Part shown: positions 7,453-14,679 of the stretch, in pieces
Layout: each line of letters opens with the position of its first letter
Position numbering within the stretch: the stretch's first letter is position 1
Source of the DNA: DASRJG01 sp032124015
GTDB taxonomy: Bacteria; Acidobacteriota; Polarisedimenticolia; Polarisedimenticolales; DASRJG01
NCBI GenBank assembly: GCA_032124015.1
Contig: JAQBEH010000114.1
Span: 7,888-71,887, forward strand
DNA length: 64,000 nucleotides
Direction of reading: 5' to 3'
Made by a program: the position numbers and the translations under genes
Notes under the pieces: model-generated
Database searches by the model: none
The model's input: only the letters and a program-made list of their open reading frames with translations
Told to the model about the DNA's origin: nothing

Positions 7453-8007
7453 CTACGGCTCGAGGAGTTGCGCGAGGCGGTTGAACGCCTCGCCCCAGAA
7501 CTCCTTCTGCTTCGCCGCCGCGCGGGCGCTGGCGAGCTTGCCGTGCTGGACGACGATCTGGGTTTTCGCGGCGCCCTTCGCGTGAAGGCTGACCTCGAGG
7601 TTCGAGCCGTCGCCCCACGTGACGCGCAGGACCTTGTTCTCGGTCGCCTTGCGGATCGTGAGCTTGGCTCCGAGAAGCCACTGGGCCCGGCGGCGGGTGT
7701 TCCCCCACGCTTCGTACACGTCGTCGACCGGGGCCTTGATCGTCTTGCTGCGGCTGATCTCGAACCCATCGGGCTTCTCGTGCTTGGCCCTCAGACCCTT
7801 GGCCTGCTCGTACGCGACGGCCACCATCTGCCGCCACCACGGCGAGAGGCCATGCTTGCTCGAAAGCAGCTTGACGATGTCCTTGTGGCTCATCGCGTGA
7901 GCGCGCGCCTTGTCCAGGAGGGCGAACCACTGCACCCAGGTCTTGCCGGTCTTGGCCTTGACCGCTTCCGAGGAGATGTTGAGGCCGACCCTGTTCGCCA
8001 CGTCCAC
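7453..8007 (-). CDS. DUF4287 plus SRPBCC domain protein
   Basis: This 184-residue cytosolic protein has two modules. Residues 15-60 (TGKTWVQWFALLDKARA, SHKDIVKLL) match the small helical DUF4287 domain. Residues about 85-184 (SRSKTIKAPVDDVYEAWGN to the C-terminus) form an SRPBCC/AHSA1-type hydrophobic-ligand fold. Such two-domain proteins are common and uncharacterised. The start is GTG 8007. The gene heads a three-gene minus-strand operon with the transporter and Tat dehydratase. Just upstream lies degraded sequence, so the promoter probably sits within 8008-8060. Confidence 0.75.
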   Translation of the reverse strand: MDVANRVGLNISSEAVKAKTGKTWVQWFALLDKARAHAMSHKDIVKLLSSKHGLSPWWRQMVAVAYEQAKGLRAKHEKPDGFEISRSKTIKAPVDDVYEAWGNTRRRAQWLLGAKLTIRKATENKVLRVTWGDGSNLEVSLHAKGAAKTQIVVQHGKLASARAAAKQKEFWGEAFNRLAQLLEP

Positions 8008-8024
8008 GATGTTAACAGGGAATC

Positions 8025-8042
8025 AATGGGAGACCTGACCCC
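8025..8042. repeat. Repeat copy, GGGGTCAGGTCTCCCATT type
   Basis: The 18 bases AATGGGAGACCTGACCCC at 8025-8042 are the exact reverse complement of 30645-30662 in the hairpin between the ankyrin and M23 genes. Here only one half of the palindrome remains, fused to the tail of the glycosyltransferase remnant. Confidence 0.7.
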
Positions 8043-8044
8043 GA

Positions 8045-8218
8045 AGGGTATCCTGGTGGAAGGCGCAGCGAGTTGTCTTCGATGATCGAATCGCCGCCGA
8101 TCGAGCAGAGCAGCGGGTACCGCGCGAGGTTGATGCCGGCGTTCAACGCGTCCGCCTTGCCGCCTTTTTCCTTGTCGATCACGATGATCTCGAACTCACC
8201 GTAGTTGATCATCAACAT
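8045..8218 (-). pseudogene. Glycosyltransferase family 2 remnant, internally deleted
   Basis: The minus-strand frame begins MLMINYGEFEIIVID and continues KEKGGKADALNAGIN, then ARYPLLCSIGGDSIIEDNSL. These are recognisable blocks of processive GT2 glycosyltransferases (BcsA/IcaA-like). In intact members the 'YP.FEIIVV' strand and 'DKENGGKADALN' are separated by about 50 residues carrying the first catalytic aspartates. Here they are joined directly, so an internal deletion has occurred, and the frame ends in repeat-derived sequence. No start region, no transmembrane domains and no Q-x-x-R-W motif remain. It is a dead fragment. Confidence 0.75.
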
Positions 8219-8458
8219 CGAGCGGGAGGACGGGGATGTTCTTCAAGCGCTCGTCGGTCCGGATCGCACGACGAACCGGCGCGTGACCGGGTCGTCCTCG
8301 GCGACCCGAATGCGCCTCGCGACGCTCACTCTAGCCCCGACAGTGAAAATCGTCGCCAAACGCACACTTCTCCCACTCCAGTGCGACGAGAGCGAATAGG
8401 GGTCCCCCGAGGTGTCGCGCAAGCGCAACCCCTCGGATCCATGTTCCGCTAGCCCCCC
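8219..8458. other. Non-coding debris upstream of dprA
   Basis: No convincing intact gene is seen. On the minus strand around 8243-8330 a frame reads ARRIRVAEDDPVTRRFVV, which looks like the first strand and acidic pocket of a response-regulator receiver domain before stopping. It is probably another eroded gene end from the locus that held the glycosyltransferase. The dprA promoter should lie near the right end. Confidence 0.45.
8394..8406. repeat. Half-copy of the GAATAGGGG palindromic repeat
   Basis: GAATAGGGGTCCCCC matches the left arm of the intergenic repeat at 4150-4162 for nine bases and then closes on itself as GGGG/CCCC. It lies about 55 nt upstream of dprA. Confidence 0.5.
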
Positions 8459-9673
8459 GTGGAAACGTGTCCGATAGTCCTTGGGCCTCCTCCGGAGGTC
8501 GGACCCGTGCCACCGGAGCGATTGACAGCCTGGCTTGCGATTCATCTTCTCCCCGGCGTCGGGCCCTTGACCGCGCGCCGCGCACTCGACCTTCACGGTG
8601 ATCCCCGTGAAGTCGCCTTCCGGTTACCGGCGACCGCGTGGCGGGAATTCCCCGGGATCGACACCACCACCGCTCGAGAGATCGTCGCTGCGCGGCCAGC
8701 GCTGATGCGGCGGGTCGAGGCGGAATGGGATGCGGCGGTTCGAAGGGACCTCCGCATCGTAGCGAGAGACGACGCGGAGTACCCCTCGATGATCGCCGCC
8801 CTCCCCGACGCTCCCGTGGTTCTCTACGTCAAGGGAGAGCTGCCCAACGGGCGCGTCCGGCTTGCGATGGTCGGATCGCGACGCGCCACCGCCTACGGCC
8901 GGCAGTTCGCCCGAGAACTCGCGGGGGACCTCGCCGCGTTGGGCGTCGAAATCGTCTCGGGGGGAGCGCGCGGGATCGACACCTGGGCGCATCGGGGAGC
9001 CCTCGAAGCGGGTGGGCGCACCGTCGCGGTGCTCGGATGCGGCTTCGCGCACACCTACCCGCCGGAAAACGCGGACCTGTTCAAGGCGATCGCCGCTTCG
9101 GGGGCGATCGTGAGCGAATTTCCGATCGAAACCTCGCCGTTGGCTGAGAACTTCCCGCGGCGGAACCGGCTCATCAGCGCCCTTTCCGCTGGGACGATCG
9201 TCGTCGAGGCCACCGATAAGTCCGGCTCGCTCATCACGGCCGGACACGCGCTCGAACAAGGTCGTGAGGTGATGGCGGTCCCCGGCCCCGTCACCTCGGA
9301 ACAATCCCGGGGCTGCCACCGGCTGATCCAGCAGGGGGCGAAACTGGTTCAAACGGTCGAGGACGTGCTCTCCGAGCTGTCGCCTATGTACAGGGACGCG
9401 CTGGCCCGGGAAGCCCCGGGGACCCGTCCGGGCCCCTCTGACCCCGTTCCGTCGGGGTGCCCGGTTCAGGGCCTGACCCCAGATGAGGCCGCCGTTCTGG
9501 CCCTTTTCGACGATCCGCGACCCGTCCACGTGGACCGGCTTGCCGACAATGCTACGTTCGGAGTGGCGCGGCTTCAGACGGCGCTCTTCGCTCTGGCGCT
9601 GCGCGGGTGTATTGATCCATTGGCGGGTGGGTACTATGTTGCCCGCCCTCGAACTGGGGCCTCCGGGGCTTGA
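8459..9673 (+). CDS. dprA: DNA processing protein DprA
   Basis: This 404-residue protein loads RecA on incoming single-stranded DNA in natural transformation and protects it. An N-terminal helix-hairpin-helix-like region (LLPGVGPLTARRAL) precedes the extended Rossmann fold. The fold carries MVGSRRATAYG near residue 138, SGGARGIDTWAHRGAL near 166, VLGCGFAHTYPPEN near 190 and NFPRRNRLISALS near 228. A winged-helix DML1-like domain closes the protein (about 340-395). The linker at 323-340 (GPSDPVPSG..) coincides with repeat-like DNA. The start is GTG 8459. The gene is followed by topA, as in many bacteria (dprA-topA order). Confidence 0.95.
   Translation: METCPIVLGPPPEVGPVPPERLTAWLAIHLLPGVGPLTARRALDLHGDPREVAFRLPATAWREFPGIDTTTAREIVAARPALMRRVEAEWDAAVRRDLRIVARDDAEYPSMIAALPDAPVVLYVKGELPNGRVRLAMVGSRRATAYGRQFARELAGDLAALGVEIVSGGARGIDTWAHRGALEAGGRTVAVLGCGFAHTYPPENADLFKAIAASGAIVSEFPIETSPLAENFPRRNRLISALSAGTIVVEATDKSGSLITAGHALEQGREVMAVPGPVTSEQSRGCHRLIQQGAKLVQTVEDVLSELSPMYRDALAREAPGTRPGPSDPVPSGCPVQGLTPDEAAVLALFDDPRPVHVDRLADNATFGVARLQTALFALALRGCIDPLAGGYYVARPRTGASGA
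9430..9480. repeat. Repeat-like insertion encoding the DprA linker
   Basis: Within dprA the DNA contains CCCCTCTGACCCC and, 30 bases on, GGGCCTGACCCC, with a GGGGTGCCCGG/CCGGGCCCC near-palindrome between them. These share the TGACCCC core of the repeats at 8025 and 30645. The segment translates in frame to a Pro/Gly/Ser-rich linker between the Rossmann and winged-helix domains. Confidence 0.45.
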
Positions 9674-9690
9674 AGCGGCAGAAGCCCACC

Positions 9691-9725
9691 GTTAAGAGTT
9701 GAGAGCTAAGAGTTAAGAGCCAAGA
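9691..9725 (+). repeat. Five tandem 7-bp repeats in the topA leader
   Basis: Five consecutive heptamers GTTAAGA, GTTGAGA, GCTAAGA, GTTAAGA and GCCAAGA follow the dprA stop and end 14 nt before the topA start. They are purine-rich and adjoin the ribosome site AAAGGAAG. Copy-number change would alter the topA leader length but not its frame. Confidence 0.75.
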
Positions 9726-9739
9726 CAAAGGAAGAATGC

Positions 9740-12307
9740 ATGGCACGATCGCTCGTCATCGTCGAGTCCCCCGCCAAAGCCAAGACGATCAACAAGTTCT
9801 TGGGAAAGGGATTCGTCGTGAAAGCCTCCATGGGCCACGTGCGTGACCTTCCCAAAAAGTCGCTGGGGGTCGACGAGAAGGACTTCACGCCGACCTACAC
9901 CGCCCTGCCCGAGAAGAAGAAGACCCTGACGGAACTCCGGAAGGCCGCAAAAGACGCCGACGCGATCTTCCTCGCCGCCGATCCCGACCGCGAGGGAGAG
10001 GCGATCTGCTGGCACCTCAAGGAAGAACTGTCGAAAGACACCGACGTCGTCTTCCGGCGCGTCCTGTTCAATGAGATCACGAAAAAGGCGATTCTCGCGG
10101 CGTTCGAGAACCCGCGCGAGATCGACACCCACAAAGTCGATGCCCAGCAGGCGCGCCGGATCCTCGACCGCCTCGTCGGCTACAAGATCAGCCCCCTGCT
10201 CTGGGACAAGGTGCGCCGCGGCCTGTCCGCCGGCCGCGTTCAAAGCGTCGCGCTCCGAATCATCGTCGAGCGCGAGCGCGAGGTCCAAGCGTTCGTCCCG
10301 AGAGAGTACTGGTCGTTGACCGCGCAGCTTTGGGGGGGCGAGGCGCCGCAGTTCGGCGCGAAGCTCGTCGCGAAGAACGGGAAAAAGATTGAGGTCGTAT
10401 CGCGCGAGGAGATGACCGGCGCTTTGGGCGAGCTCGGCTGGGAAGTCACAACCGCGAGGCAGGCCAGCGAAGAATCGACCTCTCTGGTCCTCGAGATCAA
10501 GGCAAAGCACGACCATGCCGTACCGTTTACGGTCGCCAAGATCCAGTCGCAGGAAAAAAAGAAGAACCCGCCGCCACCGTTCATCACGTCAAAACTGCAG
10601 CAGGACGCCGCGCGTCAGCTCGGTTTCCCGGTCGCCAAGACGATGCGCCTGGCGCAGGGGCTGTACGAGGGGCGCGAACTCGGCGACGCGGGCACGGTCG
10701 GCTTGATCACGTACATGCGTACCGATTCGACGCGAACCTCCGACGAAGCGCTCGACGCGGTGCGCGCCTACATCGCGAACACCTACGGCGAAACCTCTCT
10801 CCCGAAAGAGGCGCGCCGGTTCAAGGTCGGCAAGGCCGCGCAGGAAGCGCATGAAGCGATCCGCCCCACCCTGCTCGAGTTCCCCCCCGACAGCGTGAAG
10901 GATTTTCTCGGCCGTGACGAGTTCCGCCTCTACCAACTGATTTGGAATCGCTTCGTGGCCTCGCAGATGGAAACGGCGCTCTTCGACACGACGCGCGCCG
11001 ACATCGAAGCCGGCGAGTACGGCTTCAGAGCGACCGGGTCCGTCTTGAAGTTCGCAGGCTGGCTCGCCGTCTACCACGAAGGCAAGGACGAGGACGCGCC
11101 CACCGACGACGCGCGCCCCGCCGACGTCGAAGCCGACGACGAGGAAGACCGCCGGCTGCCGCGACTAAAAGAAGGCCAGGCTCTCGACCTCAGATCACTC
11201 TTGCCCCGACAGCACTTCACCTCGCCACCGCCGCGATTTTCCGAAGCGACCCTCGTCAAAGAACTCGAAGAAAACGGCATCGGCCGTCCTTCGACCTATG
11301 CCGCCATCATCTCAACGATCATGGACCGCAACTACGCCGAGAAAGACAAGAGCCGCTTCCTCCCGACCGAGCTCGGCCTACTCGTCAACGACTTGATCGT
11401 CGGCTCGTTCGGCGACATCGTCGACGTGGGCTACACGGCGCGCATGGAAGAAGAGCTCGACGAGATCGAAGAAGGGCGCCTGAACTGGGTCGATGCGCTG
11501 CGCGAGTTCCAGGCCAAGTTCGAGGTGGACCTCGCGAAAGCGAAGACCGAAATGCGCGACGTGAAGCGCGAGGCGATCCCCACCGATCAGGTGTGCGACA
11601 AGTGCGGGAAGCCGATGGTTCTGAAGTGGGGACGATTCGGGCAGTTTCTCGCCTGCTCCGGCTACCCCGAGTGCAAGACGACCCGCGAGATCGGAAGCGT
11701 CTCGCACGATGAGGCGCCCGCCGCTGGGGCGCCGGCGATTGTCACGGCGGCCGCCCCCGATCCGGTCGAAACCGAAGCGGAACCCTGCCAGAAGTGCGGT
11801 CGCCCGATGGTTCTGAAGCGCGGCCGCTTCGGGGCCTTCCTCGCATGCGCGGGCTACCCCGAGTGCAAGACGACCCGCAAGATCGTGATGAGCAAAGAAG
11901 GCAAGGCGGAAGCCAAGGCCGAGGTGCTGCTCGACGAGCCCTGCCCCAAGTGCGCGAGCAAGCTCGCGGTCAAGCAAGGGCGTTTCGGTGAGTTCACCGC
12001 GTGCTCGAACTACCCGACCTGCAAGTACATCAAGATGAAGGAAACGGGGGTTCCCTGCCCCGAGTGCGGCAAGGGACAGATCGTCGAACGGAAGAGCAAG
12101 CGCGGGAAGCTCTTTTTCGGTTGCGACCGCTACCCCGACTGCGGCTTCGTCCTCTGGAACCGACCTATCGCAAAGCCCTGCCCCGAGTGCAAATCTCCCT
12201 ACCTCGTCGAGAAGATCACCAAGAAGGACGGCCATCGCCTGCTCTGCGAGCAGGAGGGGTGCGGTCACGCCGAGCAGGTCGGCGAAGAGGCGGGGGCCAC
12301 GGCGTAA
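9740..12307 (+). CDS. topA: DNA topoisomerase I (type IA)
   Basis: This 855-residue enzyme relaxes negative supercoils. The TOPRIM domain shows VIVESPAKAKTINKFLG at the N-terminus and AADPDREGEAICWHL near residue 79. The DNA-cleaving tyrosine is Tyr325 in GLITYMRTDSTRTS. An acidic low-complexity insert (DAPTDDARPADVEADDEED) lies near residue 455. The C-terminus carries five Cys4 zinc-ribbon repeats of the type C-x2-C...C-x4-C, more than the three in E. coli. A good ribosome site precedes ATG 9740. It follows dprA in the same direction and converges on the DUF1016 gene. Confidence 0.97.
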   Translation: MARSLVIVESPAKAKTINKFLGKGFVVKASMGHVRDLPKKSLGVDEKDFTPTYTALPEKKKTLTELRKAAKDADAIFLAADPDREGEAICWHLKEELSKDTDVVFRRVLFNEITKKAILAAFENPREIDTHKVDAQQARRILDRLVGYKISPLLWDKVRRGLSAGRVQSVALRIIVEREREVQAFVPREYWSLTAQLWGGEAPQFGAKLVAKNGKKIEVVSREEMTGALGELGWEVTTARQASEESTSLVLEIKAKHDHAVPFTVAKIQSQEKKKNPPPPFITSKLQQDAARQLGFPVAKTMRLAQGLYEGRELGDAGTVGLITYMRTDSTRTSDEALDAVRAYIANTYGETSLPKEARRFKVGKAAQEAHEAIRPTLLEFPPDSVKDFLGRDEFRLYQLIWNRFVASQMETALFDTTRADIEAGEYGFRATGSVLKFAGWLAVYHEGKDEDAPTDDARPADVEADDEEDRRLPRLKEGQALDLRSLLPRQHFTSPPPRFSEATLVKELEENGIGRPSTYAAIISTIMDRNYAEKDKSRFLPTELGLLVNDLIVGSFGDIVDVGYTARMEEELDEIEEGRLNWVDALREFQAKFEVDLAKAKTEMRDVKREAIPTDQVCDKCGKPMVLKWGRFGQFLACSGYPECKTTREIGSVSHDEAPAAGAPAIVTAAAPDPVETEAEPCQKCGRPMVLKRGRFGAFLACAGYPECKTTRKIVMSKEGKAEAKAEVLLDEPCPKCASKLAVKQGRFGEFTACSNYPTCKYIKMKETGVPCPECGKGQIVERKSKRGKLFFGCDRYPDCGFVLWNRPIAKPCPECKSPYLVEKITKKDGHRLLCEQEGCGHAEQVGEEAGATA

Positions 12308-12308
12308 C

Positions 12309-12330
12309 GCGCATCGCGAGCACGATGCGC
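12309..12330 (+). terminator. Hairpin after topA
   Basis: GCGCATCG (12309-12316) and CGATGCGC (12323-12330) form a perfect 8-bp stem with a 6-nt loop, starting two bases after the topA stop. There is no clear T-tract, so intrinsic termination is uncertain. Confidence 0.45.
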
Positions 12331-12347
12331 CGGGAGCCCGATCCGGC

Positions 12348-13406
12348 TCAGTTTGTACTACGTGAACGACTCTTCCAACGCTTTCGCATTGCCTCGATCG
12401 CTTCCGCAAGCCGCTTTTCGTTGGGCAGGACGAGCCGGTACTCGCGCGCGAGCACAGAGTTCTGCAGCCCATCGAGCGCGTAACGCGCCAACGCCTCGTC
12501 TTTCTCCAGGGTGAGGATGAGCCCGACCGGTGGATTCTCACCCGGTTGCGTCCAGTGCTCGCGTGCGTAGTTCAGATAGACGTTCATCTGCCCCGCGTCG
12601 GCCGACGTGAACTCTCCGATTTTGAGGTCGATCACGATGAGGCAGCGCAGCCTACGATGGAAGAACAGGAGATCGACCCGGAACCAAGCGTTCCCGATTC
12701 GCAAGCGACGCTGGCGGCCGACGAATGCAAAATCGCCGCCGAGTTCCAACAAAAACGCCTCGAGATGGCGCACGAGTGCCTCCTCGAGATCCGACTCGGA
12801 GTACTCGTCTTTCAGGCCGAGGAACTCTAAGACCAAAGGATTCTTCACCTCTTCGTCCGCACTCACCGCGTCGTCCGCCCGCGACTCGGCGCCTCGCGTG
12901 AGCATCGCTGCCTTGTTCTTCGACAGAGCTGTGCGTTCATAGAATTGCGTCGCGATTTGGCGGTCGAGCTGACGCACGGACCAGCCGCCGCGGAGGGCTT
13001 CGGCGTGGTAGAACGCCAGAGCCTCCGCCGAGCGAGACCTCGCGAGCAGGAGGACATAGTGCGACCAAGGTAGTGGGAATTCGCCAGGCGCTGTCTGGCG
13101 AATCTTTTCAGGTGGAAACGAGAGATAGAACTGCCGCATCGAGTGAAGGTTCTGCCTGGAAAATCCTCTTCCAAACCGACCCGTCAGATCCGCCGACAAG
13201 CGTTCCAGCAACCGCACACCGTAGTTCGCACGTTTCTCGCCGCCTTGTTCGAACACAACGATCCGCCGTCCGATCTCCCAGTACGTCGCCGTCATGACGG
13301 CGTTCACGGCGCGTACCGACGAGCGGCGGGCTGCTTCGAGCAGGCCGCTCAGATCCTGAACGAGGCCGAGGTAAATGCGTTCGACCGACCGCTCGCGTGA
13401 GGCCAT
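12348..13406 (-). CDS. DUF1016 (YhcG-type) PD-(D/E)xK nuclease protein
   Basis: This is a 352-residue protein from ATG 13406 (MASRERSVERIYL). The N-terminal DUF1016 region holds TYWEIGRRIVVFEQGG and SRQNLHSMRQFY. The C-terminal nuclease-fold region has the characteristic RVDLLFFHRRLRCLIVIDLK, with catalytic Asp and D-x-K, followed by KIGEF. Members are predicted DNA endonucleases, often mobile or associated with restriction-type loci; substrates are unknown. The ORF continues upstream to 13592, but that part is Arg-rich and lacks family similarity, so I start at 13406. It stands alone between topA and an ECF operon, consistent with acquisition. Confidence 0.85.
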   Translation of the reverse strand: MASRERSVERIYLGLVQDLSGLLEAARRSSVRAVNAVMTATYWEIGRRIVVFEQGGEKRANYGVRLLERLSADLTGRFGRGFSRQNLHSMRQFYLSFPPEKIRQTAPGEFPLPWSHYVLLLARSRSAEALAFYHAEALRGGWSVRQLDRQIATQFYERTALSKNKAAMLTRGAESRADDAVSADEEVKNPLVLEFLGLKDEYSESDLEEALVRHLEAFLLELGGDFAFVGRQRRLRIGNAWFRVDLLFFHRRLRCLIVIDLKIGEFTSADAGQMNVYLNYAREHWTQPGENPPVGLILTLEKDEALARYALDGLQNSVLAREYRLVLPNEKRLAEAIEAMRKRWKSRSRSTN

Positions 13407-13672
13407 GGCGACAATGCAACCTTCGAAGAGGCGCGAGCGACGAGACCGACGACGTGAGGTTACTTCGGTAACGAAGCCGCGAATCGCAGAACTCGACCAG
13501 GATGGGTTACGCCTGGGCAACCCCGGTCCCAGGTCCCCCACCCAGGCACGTTGTTCGCCCTTGTCGATAGGAGAAGGCAAGAGAGCACACAAAGGGACTG
13601 ACTAGCGGACGCGCCGCGGCCACGAGAAGAGCGAACTGACAAGGCGCGGGGGGTTGTGCGTCTCTCCTAAGC
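13407..13672. other. Intergenic region before the ECF sigma gene
   Basis: This region divides the divergent DUF1016 and sigma-factor genes. Open frames cross it on both strands but show no recognisable domain. I see no strong promoter or hairpin. Confidence 0.4.
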
Positions 13673-14272
13673 ATGGAGGCAATCCTGGAAGTGTCCGGAA
13701 CAAAGATCGAGAAGACGACCGCCGTGCAGGAACCAACCAACTGGGATGATCTCGCACCGTGGAAAGAAATGTTCGAGGGCGTGGCTGCCGGCCGTCGGGA
13801 GGCGTTGGCGCAGCTTTACGACCGTGCAAGCAAGCGGATGTTCGGCCTCGCTTTGTGGCGCACGGGCGATACGGAAGACGCCGAAGAAGTCGTACAGGCG
13901 GTGTTCCTGCGGGTCGCCGAAAATCGTGACCAGCTGGGAGCTGTCAAGGATCCGCGTTGGTGGCTACTCAAGCTTACCCATCGAATCGCGGTCGATTTGA
14001 CAAGGCGACGTCGGCCCACCGAACCGCTCGAGGCGCACCCCTACCTGCACGCGCCCGCCAACGACCACGGCAGGGTCCTCGATGCGCGGCGCGTCTCGGC
14101 ACTGATCGCCCAGCTTTCGCCGAAGCGGCGCGAAGTCATTTACCTTCATGACTACGCCGGGTTGAGTCATTCCGAAATCGGTCGATCACTCGGCATTCCG
14201 ACATTCACCGCAGCCAGTCGCTACAGGCTCGGGGTGGCCACGCTGCGAAGTCTCCTCCGGAGGTCCCGATGA
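13673..14272 (+). CDS. ECF-type RNA polymerase sigma factor
   Basis: This 199-residue sigma-70 family protein should direct RNA polymerase to a small regulon. Region 2 runs from about residue 45 (ALAQLYDRASKRMFGLAL, DAEEVVQAVFLRVAEN). Region 4 is a helix-turn-helix near 140-190 (LSPKRREVIYLHDYAGLS, EIGRSLGIPTFTAASRYRLG). The start at ATG 13673 lacks a clear Shine-Dalgarno sequence; a slightly internal GTG is possible. It is the first gene of a coupled three-gene operon, with ATGA overlaps at 14269-14272 and 14676-14679. That arrangement suggests the next gene is its anti-sigma or a signalling membrane protein. Confidence 0.88.
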   Translation: MEAILEVSGTKIEKTTAVQEPTNWDDLAPWKEMFEGVAAGRREALAQLYDRASKRMFGLALWRTGDTEDAEEVVQAVFLRVAENRDQLGAVKDPRWWLLKLTHRIAVDLTRRRRPTEPLEAHPYLHAPANDHGRVLDARRVSALIAQLSPKRREVIYLHDYAGLSHSEIGRSLGIPTFTAASRYRLGVATLRSLLRRSR

Positions 14273-14679
14273 GCGGCCAGTGGAACGACCTTGAAACGAT
14301 CCTCGCCGAACTTGAACCACGCAGTCCCTCGGATGCATTGCGCGATCGTGTGCTCGAACGTGCAGGGGCTGCGTTGGCTCGACCGACGGCGCTCGACCGC
14401 TGGACGCGAATCTATGCGAGTCGAGCCCTGCGCGCCGCCTGGGTCGCAGCGGTTCTCGGCTTGGTGGTCGCCCATATGACTCTGCCAACAGCGAAACTGC
14501 GGTCGCGTGATGACTGGTTTGTGGCAGGAACCGGAGAACAAATCGAAGAGCTGCGGGCGGTCGTGGCCCTTCCGCGCCTTCGTGAAAGCTACGTGCTGAT
14601 CGACGCTTTTGCCTATCGCCGGCCGGTTGTCGCCGTGCCTGCATTCCCCGGAACCCGTCGGAAGGAGAAGACCTCATGA
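14269..14679 (+). CDS. Single-pass membrane protein, putative anti-sigma factor
   Basis: This 136-residue protein has a cytosolic N-terminal helix-rich part, one hydrophobic segment near residues 56-70 (AAWVAAVLGLVVAHMTL) and an extracytoplasmic tail. Start and stop overlap both neighbours by four bases. The position after an ECF sigma gene, single-pass topology and N-terminal cytosolic domain fit an anti-sigma factor, but no zinc-binding HC2 motif or named domain is visible. The role is inferred from context only. Confidence 0.65.
   Translation: MSGQWNDLETILAELEPRSPSDALRDRVLERAGAALARPTALDRWTRIYASRALRAAWVAAVLGLVVAHMTLPTAKLRSRDDWFVAGTGEQIEELRAVVALPRLRESYVLIDAFAYRRPVVAVPAFPGTRRKEKTS

Noticed and set aside
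9691..9725. CRISPR-like or origin-like repeat array
   Set aside because: The units are 7 bp without spacers and no cas, dnaA or iteron-type context exists.
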